The position numbers and the translations under genes are program-made. Below the pieces are notes generated by a model, which saw only the letters and a program-made list of their open reading frames with translations, ran no database searches and had not been told where the DNA came from. From Rhodoferax sp. (GTDB lineage: Bacteria; Pseudomonadota; Gammaproteobacteria; Burkholderiales; Burkholderiaceae_C), in assembly GCA_020048255.1 (NCBI GenBank), contig JAIFMR010000062.1, forward strand, positions 1 to 5,878: DNA of 5,878 nucleotides, written 5' to 3'. Of the stretch, positions 1 to 5,878 are shown one piece after another. Numbering within the stretch: the stretch's first letter is position 1; each line of letters opens with the position of its first letter.

Positions 1-1224
1 TCCGGCACCGGCGCCATGTCCAGCCGCCAGTGGGGCGCCATCATGGAGGGCGACGAGAGCTACGCCGGCGCACGCAGTTTTTACCGGCTGGAGGCAGTCA
101 TCCAGAACATCACCGGCATGAAGTACTTTGTGCCCACGCACCAGGGTCGCGCAGCTGAAAAAGTGCTGTTCACCGCAGTGTGCAAAAAGGGCGATGTGGT
201 GCCCAACAACTGCCACTTTGACACCACACGGGCCAACCTGGAGTACTTGGGGATTGAGGCGCTGGACTTGGTCATTGCCGAGGGCCTGCAACCCTCGACC
301 ATTCACCCGTTCAAGGGCAACATCGATCTGGATCGGGCCGAGGCCCTGCTGAAGGCGCGTGGCGACCAGATCCCGTTTGGCATGATCACCGTCACCAACA
401 ACACCGGCGGCGGCCAACCTGTATCCATGGCCAACATCCGCGCCTACGCCACACTGCTCAAAGAGTACGGCAAACCGTTCATCATGGACGTGTGCCGCTT
501 CTCGGAAAACGCCATGTTCATCAAGATGCGCGAGCCGGGATATGAAAACACGCCGATCAAGCAGATCGTGCAAGAGATGTTTTCTTACGCTGACGGCGCC
601 ACCATGAGCGCCAAGAAAGACGGCATGGTCAACATCGGCGGTTTCATCGTCTTGCGCAGCGAAGAATGGATGGACGCCGTGCGCAACGTGCTGATCATGA
701 CCGAAGGCTTTCCTACCTACGGTGGCTTGGCTGGGCGCGACCTGGAGGCCCTGGCGGTCGGGTTGGAAGAAGGCATGCAAGAAGATTACCTGCGGTACCG
801 CTTGCGCACCGCCGAATACCTGGGCGAGCGCCTGGAGGCGGCCGGTGTCGGCTTTGTCAAACCCACCGGCGGCCACGCGGTGTACATCGACGCCCGCACC
901 GTGCTGCCGGACATGCCCATTGCCCATTACCCGGCCTGGGCGCTTTGCAATGCGCTGTACCTGGAAGGCGGTATTCGGGGCGTGGAAATTGGCTCGGTGA
1001 TGTTTGGCAAGCGTCTGGCAGACGGCACCGAGACTTTTCACAGCATGGAACTGGTGCGCCTGGCCTTTCCGCGGCGTATGTACACCCAAAGTCACTTCGA
1101 CTATGCGGCCGAGGTGATCGCTGAGGTGAAAGAAAAGGCAGCGAGCATCTGTGGCGTCAAGATCACCAAACAGCCCCAGTTTTTGCGGCATTTCACCTGC
1201 GAGTGCGCCTGGGTGGATGAGTGA
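1..1224 (+). CDS. tnaA: Tryptophanase (tryptophan indole-lyase), 5'-truncated by window edge
   Basis: PLP-dependent beta-eliminating lyase that splits L-tryptophan into indole, pyruvate and ammonia in the cytoplasm. The frame is open from base 1 (SGTGAM, the start of the conserved DSGTGA region), so the ATG at 16 is internal. About 50 N-terminal residues are missing; the visible 407 residues plus these fit the family length of about 460-475. Seen: Tyr in the SFY motif (codon 82-84), THQGR (phosphate-binding region), GGQPVSMAN, Asp and Arg in MDVCRFSEN (codons 487 and 496), the PLP lysine in MSAKKD (codon 616-618), PTYGGLAGRD, and the carboxylate-binding Arg of the FPRRMYTQ segment. Tyrosine phenol-lyase is the close alternative. 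At its three diagnostic positions this protein has Asp (FDTT, codon 220), Ile (VEIGS, codon 988) and His (LRHFT, codon 1189), where phenol-lyases have Thr, Arg and Phe. That favours tryptophanase. The start, promoter and any tnaC-like leader lie outside the window. Confidence 0.9.
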   Translation, partial: SGTGAMSSRQWGAIMEGDESYAGARSFYRLEAVIQNITGMKYFVPTHQGRAAEKVLFTAVCKKGDVVPNNCHFDTTRANLEYLGIEALDLVIAEGLQPSTIHPFKGNIDLDRAEALLKARGDQIPFGMITVTNNTGGGQPVSMANIRAYATLLKEYGKPFIMDVCRFSENAMFIKMREPGYENTPIKQIVQEMFSYADGATMSAKKDGMVNIGGFIVLRSEEWMDAVRNVLIMTEGFPTYGGLAGRDLEALAVGLEEGMQEDYLRYRLRTAEYLGERLEAAGVGFVKPTGGHAVYIDARTVLPDMPIAHYPAWALCNALYLEGGIRGVEIGSVMFGKRLADGTETFHSMELVRLAFPRRMYTQSHFDYAAEVIAEVKEKAASICGVKITKQPQFLRHFTCECAWVDE

Positions 1225-1232
1225 AAGGTTGA

Positions 1233-1270
1233 CCCTCCTCCGCATGAACGAAATTGGGAAAGGAAGAGGG
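1233..1270 (+). terminator. Imperfect hairpin after tnaA, possible weak terminator
   Basis: CCCTCCTCC at 1233-1241 can pair with GGAAGAGGG at 1262-1270, giving a 9-bp stem with one C-A mismatch and a loop of about 20 nt. It begins 9 nt after the tnaA stop. No T-run follows (the next bases are TAAGGGATTG), so it lacks the usual mark of an intrinsic terminator. It may only be a 3'-end structure or chance pairing of purine and pyrimidine tracts. Confidence 0.25.
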
Positions 1271-1277
1271 TAAGGGA

Positions 1278-1306
1278 TTGGCGAACCGGCAGCGATACGG
1301 CAAAAT
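1278..1306 (+). promoter_or_regulatory. Weak sigma70-like promoter candidate upstream of the PAS sensor gene
   Basis: TTGGCG (1278-1283) and CAAAAT (1301-1306) are separated by 17 bp. They match the -35 consensus at 3 of 6 positions and the -10 at 4 of 6. The site lies in the 124-bp gap between tnaA and the sensor gene, about 40 bp before the ATG at 1349, where a promoter would be expected. The match is poor enough to be chance. Confidence 0.22.
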
Positions 1307-1348
1307 CAAGCATCCTCAAAGCACCTGTGTAACCAGAGTTTCTGCCGC

Positions 1349-1792
1349 ATGACGACACCCACTGAGACCACGTTGGCGTTTATTCTCACGCCACACTGCC
1401 AACTCACTCACGCCAGCGACAACGTGTTGGATCTGCTGGGTTACCCGGCAAAGGCGCTGCTTCAGGGCCAATCCCCATTTGCGTCGCTGATCCACGCAGA
1501 TGATCAGGACGTTGCACACTTGCTGTTTTCAGGCCCTCCCGTCAGTGACACGGGCCATGTCATCCTGCGCATGCGCCATGCCGATGGACACATTCGCTGT
1601 TTAAGCGGCAACTACGCGCGCAGTGTGGCCGTTGATGGTACGCAGGTGTTGGCGCTCAGTCTTACCAACGTCAAACACCTGGGACTACATCTACTTCAAA
1701 AATCGTCACCATGTCTTTGTGGGTGCCAGTCAAACGCTGGTGTCGGTTACCCACCCGACCGAGCACTGGACCGATCTGATCGGCCAGACTGA
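1349..1792 (+). CDS. N-terminal PAS domain fragment of a frameshifted PAS-GGDEF-EAL sensor
   Basis: Reading from ATG 1349, residues 1 to about 110 (MTTPTETTLAFILTPHC through LALSLTNVKH) form a PAS domain of the PAS_3 type. It has the LLGYPAKALL segment, the SLIHADDQDV motif (compare HPEDR in the family), a HADGHIRCLSG strand and a final LSLTNVKHL strand, where the domain normally leads into a signalling helix. After about codon 111 the frame runs into sequence with no family resemblance (GLHLLQKSSPCLCG) and stops at 1790-1792. The continuing protein is in the next frame, in the gene overlapping from 1623. This is best read as the true start of that sensor, cut by a frame change. No strong Shine-Dalgarno sequence precedes the ATG; only a GAG at 1336-1338 is in the area. 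A free-standing single-PAS protein is possible but less likely. Confidence 0.6.
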   Translation: MTTPTETTLAFILTPHCQLTHASDNVLDLLGYPAKALLQGQSPFASLIHADDQDVAHLLFSGPPVSDTGHVILRMRHADGHIRCLSGNYARSVAVDGTQVLALSLTNVKHLGLHLLQKSSPCLCGCQSNAGVGYPPDRALDRSDRPD

Positions 1793-4106
1793 CTACGACG
1801 TGTTTGAAGAGAGTTATGCCGACAAATACTACGCGCTGGAGAAAAAGGTATTTGCCGGCTTTCCCGTGGCACATGAGGTGCAGCCCACCTTGTCCAACGA
1901 TGGCCGGGCAGGCTGGGTGGATAACCGCAAGTACCCCATCCGGGACAGCAACGGGCAGATCATTGGCCTGTTTGGCATTGCCAGGGACATCACCGAACTC
2001 AAGCGCACTGAGGCTGCGCTGATCGAGAGCGAACAATTTTTACGCACCATCCTCGACGAAATTCCCGACCCGGTCGTCATCAAGGATGCTGCTGGCAACT
2101 TTCTGTTGTGCAACAGCACGGTGGCCAGGCTCTACAACACCACACCGCAGGCCATGGTCGGCAAAAACGATGGTGACTTTGGTGTGCCGCCAGACATGGC
2201 TGAGGGTTTTCGTCAGAATGTGCTGGACATCATGGCGCGTGGTGAGACGCAGGTGGTATTTGAAAACAGCCGTGATGCCGCCAGTGGCGAGATTCGCCAC
2301 TACCGCTCCATCAAGAAACCCTTGTGTGATGCGCAGGGAAACAAGCAGATTCTGGTGGTTGCACAGGACATCACCGACGTGATTCGTGCGCAGCAGAAGG
2401 TGACTGAGAGTGAACGCAGGTTGCAACAGGTGATGGAAATCACCCACGAGGGCATCTGGGACTGGCATGTTCCCAGCGGTGTGGTGGTGCACAACCCGCA
2501 GTGGTATGTCAGCCTGAACTACCGCCCCGACGAACTGCCGGGCAACGTTGAATCTTTTGCTTCCCTGATTCACCCCGAGGACCAGGCCATCGTGAGGCAT
2601 CGTCTGGACGAACTGCTCAAGGGCCGCACCACCGACTATCACTCTGAGCACCGGTTGGTGCGTCGTGATGGCCAAACCATCTGGGTGCAAGACCGTGGCC
2701 GCGTGGTCGAACGCGATGCGCTTGGGTACCCCATACGCGTTGTTGGCAGCTTCACCGACATCACGCATCAACGCGATTACCAGCAGCATCTGCAATACCT
2801 GGCGCACTATGACACGCTGACGGGCCTACCCAACCGGGTCCTGCTGGCGGACCGAATGCATCAGGCCACGGTGCAGGCGCGCCGGCGCGAACAAAAGCTG
2901 ATGGTGGCCTACCTGGATCTGGATGGCTTCAAGGCCGTCAACGACCAGCACGGTCACGCCTTGGGTGATCAGCTACTCAACGCATTGGCCACCCGTTTCA
3001 AAGCCACCTTGCGCGAAGGTGACACCATTGCGCGTTTGGGGGGTGACGAATTTGTTGCGGTGTTTGTGGACCTGCAAGAAGTTGCAGCCAGCCTGCCACT
3101 GATCGAACGTCTGCTGGCCGTGGCCAGTGGTCCAGTTGAAATCGACGGCGCTCTGCTGCAAGTGTCTGCCAGCATCGGCGTCAGCGTGTATCCACAGGCC
3201 GATGATGTCGATGCGGATCAATTGCTGCGTCAGGCCGATCAGGCCATGTATCACGCCAAAGTGGCCGGCAAGAACCGCTACCACTTGTTTGATGCTGAGC
3301 GCGACCACCATCTGCGGGTGCGCAATGATCAGCTCGAACGCATTGCGCAGGCGCTAGCGCAAGACGAATTTGTGCTGTACTACCAACCCAAGGTCAACCT
3401 GAGAAGCGGCGCGGTGATCGGTGCCGAGGCACTCATCCGCTGGCAACACCCAGACCAGGGTTTGTTGGCCCCCAATGCCTTCTTGCCGGTCATCGAGTCG
3501 CACGCTCTGGGCATTGCTTTGGGGGAGTGGGTGCTGGAGACTGCACTGCAGCAGATCGAAACCTGGCACCATCAAGGCATTGACTTGCCCGTCAGCATCA
3601 ACATGACCGGGCAGGATTTGCAGCAACCCCAGTTTGCCGCCAGGCTGGCATCACGCTTGAAACTACACCCCGGGGTGAAACCTGGCCGGCTTGAGCTTGA
3701 AGTGCTCGAGACCAGCGCACTCGACGACATGGGCTTGGTGGCCGGCATCATCAACGCCTGCGCCGATATGGGGGTGCAGTTCGCACTGGACGACTTTGGC
3801 ACCGGCTACTCATCGCTCACTTACCTCAAGAGGCTACCGGCGCAAACGCTCAAGATCGATCAGAGCTTTGTGCGTGACATGCTGGACGACCCGGCCGACC
3901 TGGCCATTGTGCAGGGGGTGCTGGGACTGGCGGCCGCGTTCAAGCGCCAGGCCATCGCCGAAGGGGCAGAAACGCAGGCGCATTGCCAGGCACTGCTGGA
4001 CATTGGCTGTGAGCTTGCACAGGGCTATGGTATTGCGCGCCCGATGCCCGCGCACGCCATGGCTGACTGGATTGCACAGTCTGTGGGGCGTATTAGCGAT
4101 GGCTGA
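1623..4106 (+). CDS. PAS-PAS-PAS-GGDEF-EAL diguanylate cyclase/phosphodiesterase (main body of frameshifted gene)
   Basis: Cytoplasmic sensor predicted to make and hydrolyse cyclic-di-GMP; no membrane segment or signal peptide is seen. Residues counted from GTG 1623: PAS_4-like domain about 20-128 (DYIYFKNR, then RKYPIRDSNGQIIG and ARDITE), PAS about 136-252, PAS_3-like about 263-382 (WDWHVPSG, LIHPEDQ, GSFTDIT), GGDEF about 393-557, EAL about 571-816. The cyclase motif GGDEF is intact at 473-477 and the inhibitory RxxD site (REGD, 464-467) lies five residues before it. The phosphodiesterase domain keeps EALIRW (602), SIN, LELEVLE, DDFGTG (723), LKIDQSFV, AEGAET and QGY. The first 19 or so residues from GTG 1623 look like out-of-frame shadow. 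The candidate starts (GTG 1623, ATG 1635) lack a visible ribosome-binding site, and the next in-frame Met falls inside the second PAS. The real start is therefore probably ATG 1349, joined through a frame change near 1672-1685. The 3' end overlaps the convergent hemerythrin gene by 14 bp. Confidence 0.85.
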   Translation: MWPLMVRRCWRSVLPTSNTWDYIYFKNRHHVFVGASQTLVSVTHPTEHWTDLIGQTDYDVFEESYADKYYALEKKVFAGFPVAHEVQPTLSNDGRAGWVDNRKYPIRDSNGQIIGLFGIARDITELKRTEAALIESEQFLRTILDEIPDPVVIKDAAGNFLLCNSTVARLYNTTPQAMVGKNDGDFGVPPDMAEGFRQNVLDIMARGETQVVFENSRDAASGEIRHYRSIKKPLCDAQGNKQILVVAQDITDVIRAQQKVTESERRLQQVMEITHEGIWDWHVPSGVVVHNPQWYVSLNYRPDELPGNVESFASLIHPEDQAIVRHRLDELLKGRTTDYHSEHRLVRRDGQTIWVQDRGRVVERDALGYPIRVVGSFTDITHQRDYQQHLQYLAHYDTLTGLPNRVLLADRMHQATVQARRREQKLMVAYLDLDGFKAVNDQHGHALGDQLLNALATRFKATLREGDTIARLGGDEFVAVFVDLQEVAASLPLIERLLAVASGPVEIDGALLQVSASIGVSVYPQADDVDADQLLRQADQAMYHAKVAGKNRYHLFDAERDHHLRVRNDQLERIAQALAQDEFVLYYQPKVNLRSGAVIGAEALIRWQHPDQGLLAPNAFLPVIESHALGIALGEWVLETALQQIETWHHQGIDLPVSINMTGQDLQQPQFAARLASRLKLHPGVKPGRLELEVLETSALDDMGLVAGIINACADMGVQFALDDFGTGYSSLTYLKRLPAQTLKIDQSFVRDMLDDPADLAIVQGVLGLAAAFKRQAIAEGAETQAHCQALLDIGCELAQGYGIARPMPAHAMADWIAQSVGRISDG
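1672..1685 (+). other. Frame-change junction in the PAS-GGDEF-EAL gene
   Basis: Coding sense passes from the frame of ATG 1349 (ending ...LTNVKHL) to the frame of the downstream protein (starting DYIYFKNR at 1683). One base must be removed, or two added, to join them. Joining them directly leaves almost no residues between the last strand of the first PAS and the DYIYFK strand of the next. Proteins of this type normally have a linker helix plus the start of the next PAS there, roughly 20 or more residues. This suggests a small deletion of non-triplet length rather than a single-base slip. No homopolymer longer than three lies at the junction. Confidence 0.65.
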
Positions 4107-4536
4107 TTGGTGCGTTTACCGGCGCCTGCAGGGCCTTGCCCAGTTGCTGGTCGGTACCCATGATGTGGTTAACCAACCAGTGATTCAAATAGCCAATCAA
4201 CTCATCCCGATGGATGATCTTGCCCTGGACCAACTCTTGTTGAATGGTGGTGACCTTCCGTGAGAAGGCCCGGTGCTCTTCAATATGCTGCTGACGCAGA
4301 TCCTGAGGGTACTGGGATGCAATCATCAGTTCCTCCTCTTCGTCAAAGTGGTAGAGCGCATAGGAAATCAAATCCTTGACAACCTCCATGTAGACATCGC
4401 GACCGGCTGTTTCATCGAGGAGGTTGTTGGCTTCGTTGATCATGTTGACCAGGATCTTGTGCTGCTCATCCATCGCCGTGACACCGGTCATCAAGGCGTC
4501 ATTCCAGGCGATGAGGGCAGTCTTCTTGTGACTCAT
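4093..4536 (-). CDS. Bacteriohemerythrin, single-domain di-iron oxygen-binding protein
   Basis: A 147-residue cytoplasmic protein of the hemerythrin family, which binds O2 reversibly at a non-haem di-iron centre and serves in oxygen storage, delivery or sensing. All seven expected ligands are visible: His26 (DEQH), His63 and Glu67 (HFDEE), His84 and His88 (HIEEH), His124 and Asp129 (HIMGTD). The start of the domain (IAWNDALMTGV, then MDEQH) and the YP before the third helix are also typical. Length is normal for a stand-alone bacteriohemerythrin, and no fused methyl-accepting or GGDEF domain is present. The ATG (complement 4534-4536) lies 10 bp after the stop of the upstream GGDEF-EAL gene on the same strand, so the two are probably co-transcribed. 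No clear Shine-Dalgarno sequence precedes it, so translation may depend on the upstream gene. The TAA stop lies inside the end of the convergent sensor gene. Confidence 0.93.
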   Translation of the reverse strand: MSHKKTALIAWNDALMTGVTAMDEQHKILVNMINEANNLLDETAGRDVYMEVVKDLISYALYHFDEEEELMIASQYPQDLRQQHIEEHRAFSRKVTTIQQELVQGKIIHRDELIGYLNHWLVNHIMGTDQQLGKALQAPVNAPISHR

Positions 4537-4546
4537 GTTGTCAATT

Positions 4547-5878
4547 TTAAAGGTGGGGCATGGAAAACTGCTTCATCCATGCGGGAAACTGCTCAGCAGG
4601 CATGGGCCGAGCGATCGCGTAACCCTGAATGATCTGACAATTCAACGACTTTAACTTCGCAGCGTGCTCCCAGGTCTCTACGCCTTCGGCAACGGTGTGT
4701 TTGTGAAATGCATCTGCAAGCCCAATGACACCGCGCACAATGGCTAGCGCGCTGTCGTCACCCAGCATGTCTCGAACAAATGACTGATCAATCTTCAAGG
4801 TGTCCACGTTCAAGCGTTTGAGGTAGGTGAGCGATGAGTAGCCGGTGCCGAAGTCGTCCAACGAAAACCGGACGCCCAAGGCGTGACACTCGTCAATCAA
4901 AACACTGACCTTCTGGACATCATCAAGCGCTGCTGACTCGACGATCTCGATCTCTACCCGGTTGGCAGGAACGCTCGGAAACTCCGACAGCAATTGAGCC
5001 AGCTGCGTGGAAAATTCCGCATCACGCAGTTGCACCGCGTCAACGTTGACGCTGAGTGGGATGTCAATGCCAAGTTCGTTCCAATTCTGGAGTATTTGAA
5101 ACGCCTCACGAAGCACCCATTTACCAAGCGTTTGCATCAAAACGTGACCTTCAAGCAAGGGCAGGAATTGGCCTGGCGGCGTCAATCCCCGCAAAGGATG
5201 CACCCATCGGATCAATGCCTCTGCGCCCACGACTTTAGCCTCACTTTGCAAAGACACTTTAGGCTGCACAAAGAGCCTGAACTCATGGCGCTCCAAACCC
5301 CGCTCAATCTTTGCCAGAGCAGACCAGTTGGCCTTGTGCCGATTGTCCACACGAATGTCAAATCGATGGGACCGGTTTTTGCCCGATTGCTTGGCTAAAA
5401 ACATGGCTTGGTCGGCATGCCGAAGCAAGGTGTCGGGGTCAGCATCATCTTCGGGGAACAGTGTGAACCCAATGCTGGCCGACGTATGCGTTGTTTTGCC
5501 GTTGTCCAGCAAATAGGGCAGTGCCAACTCCTCCAACAAACGCCGTATTTTCTGATCGCAAGCGGTGCGAGAGGGAATGTTCCCCAGAAGCAGTACAAAC
5601 TCATCTCCACCTGAGCGCGCCACGGTGTCATCACTTCGAACGCTCATCAACATTCTTTCTGAAGCCTGAATCAGAATCTGGTCACCTGCCTGTAAACCAA
5701 ACTCGTCATTGATACTTTTGAAATCATCGAGATCGATGCACAGGACAGCAACCGTTTCATTGGTGCGTCGTGCGTGGGCCATCTTCTGGCGGATGCGGTC
5801 AGATAACAATACACGGTTGGGCAACTTGGTCAACACATCGTAATGAATGACGTGCTCAATTTCGCGTTGGTGATTTTT
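4547..5878 (-). CDS. GGDEF-EAL diguanylate cyclase/phosphodiesterase, 5'-truncated by window edge
   Basis: Predicted bifunctional cyclic-di-GMP enzyme. The frame is open to the window edge, where the protein reads KNHQREIEHVIHYDVLTKLPNR. The GTG at complement 5834-5836 is the Val of the DVLTKLPNR signature and not a start; the N-terminus, probably with a sensor region, lies beyond base 5878. The GGDEF domain has an intact GGDEF signature (complement 5597-5611) preceded by a five-residue-spaced RxxD inhibitory site (RSDD). It is followed by SASIGFTLFP and the ADQAMFLAKQSGKNR segment. The EAL domain has EALIRW (EAL at complement 5213-5221), SVNV, VEIEIVE, DDFGTGYSS, LKIDQSFV, AEGVET and QGY, so catalysis looks possible. 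The protein ends in SMPHL with TAA, 10 bp before the bacteriohemerythrin start, suggesting an operon. It is a paralogue of the GGDEF-EAL half of the sensor at 1623-4106. No membrane segment is seen in the visible part. Confidence 0.93.
   Translation of the reverse strand, partial: KNHQREIEHVIHYDVLTKLPNRVLLSDRIRQKMAHARRTNETVAVLCIDLDDFKSINDEFGLQAGDQILIQASERMLMSVRSDDTVARSGGDEFVLLLGNIPSRTACDQKIRRLLEELALPYLLDNGKTTHTSASIGFTLFPEDDADPDTLLRHADQAMFLAKQSGKNRSHRFDIRVDNRHKANWSALAKIERGLERHEFRLFVQPKVSLQSEAKVVGAEALIRWVHPLRGLTPPGQFLPLLEGHVLMQTLGKWVLREAFQILQNWNELGIDIPLSVNVDAVQLRDAEFSTQLAQLLSEFPSVPANRVEIEIVESAALDDVQKVSVLIDECHALGVRFSLDDFGTGYSSLTYLKRLNVDTLKIDQSFVRDMLGDDSALAIVRGVIGLADAFHKHTVAEGVETWEHAAKLKSLNCQIIQGYAIARPMPAEQFPAWMKQFSMPHL

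Noticed and set aside
1672..1701. Phase-variable or programmed frameshifting as the cause of the split PAS gene
   Set aside because: The change occurs before DYIYFK (1683). No homopolymer or short tandem repeat lies there; the A5 run at about 1697-1701 is downstream of it. No slippery heptamer or in-frame stop with a shift-prone codon is seen.
2040..2807. A 255-residue open frame on the minus strand inside the PAS region of the sensor
   Set aside because: It lies wholly opposite a well-supported coding region. Its translation shows no recognisable domain, and long antisense frames are common opposite GC-rich genes.
3691..4263. A 190-residue plus-strand frame running past the end of the sensor gene
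   Set aside because: It is an out-of-frame reading of the EAL domain followed by the antisense of the hemerythrin gene. Its residues are Trp/Arg/Ser-rich and have no family resemblance.
4273..4632. A 119-residue plus-strand frame opposite the hemerythrin gene
   Set aside because: It is a complement of a hemerythrin with all iron ligands in place, so it is a shadow frame.
4994..5398. A 134-residue plus-strand frame opposite the second GGDEF-EAL gene
   Set aside because: It is antisense to the EAL/GGDEF coding sequence, has no recognised motif, and the opposite strand has clear catalytic motifs throughout.
5834..5836. GTG as the start codon of the second GGDEF-EAL gene
   Set aside because: It encodes the Val of the conserved DVLTKLPNR signature, and the frame stays open with typical linker sequence (HQREIEHVIHY) to the window edge.
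1..5878. Mobile elements, CRISPR repeats, tRNA or rRNA genes, toxin-antitoxin or phage-defence genes
   Set aside because: None was recognised. Nearly all of the window is accounted for by four proteins of known families, and the only sizeable gap is 124 bp.

Overview
The window carries three gene loci and one disrupted reading frame on bacterial DNA. It looks like a Gram-negative betaproteobacterium, probably of the Burkholderiales/Comamonadaceae kind. That placement rests on overall codon use (G/C-rich third positions, moderately high GC), dense gene packing and the style of the multi-PAS GGDEF-EAL proteins. It is an impression, not a tested assignment.

Layout. Positions 1-1224 (+) hold the 3' part of a PLP-dependent beta-eliminating lyase. 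Substrate-specificity residues make it a tryptophanase (TnaA) rather than a tyrosine phenol-lyase. A 124-bp gap (1225-1348) holds an imperfect hairpin and a weak sigma70-like promoter candidate. Positions 1349-4106 (+) encode a large soluble sensor with four PAS domains followed by GGDEF and EAL. It is split by a frame change near 1672-1685: the first PAS lies in one frame (1349-1792 to its stop) and the rest in another (1623-4106). The linker expected at the junction is also missing. On the opposite strand, a single-domain bacteriohemerythrin (4093-4536) overlaps the end of the sensor gene tail-to-tail by 14 bp. Ten bases upstream of it, in the same orientation, ends a second GGDEF-EAL gene (4547-5878), whose 5' end lies outside the window.

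Function. Two convergent units encode enzymes of cyclic-di-GMP turnover. Both GGDEF domains have an intact GGDEF signature and an RxxD product-inhibition site. Both EAL domains keep the catalytic motifs, so each could make and degrade c-di-GMP. The bacteriohemerythrin has all seven expected di-iron ligands and is probably co-transcribed with the second enzyme. This suggests, without proving, a link between oxygen or redox state and c-di-GMP level. Tryptophanase makes indole, pyruvate and ammonia from tryptophan. Its closeness to c-di-GMP genes is noted, but nothing in the sequence ties them functionally.

I see no tRNA, rRNA, insertion sequence, CRISPR array or attachment site. No clearly undescribed system is evident. 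The points most worth checking are the broken PAS-GGDEF-EAL gene and the hemerythrin/c-di-GMP gene pair.
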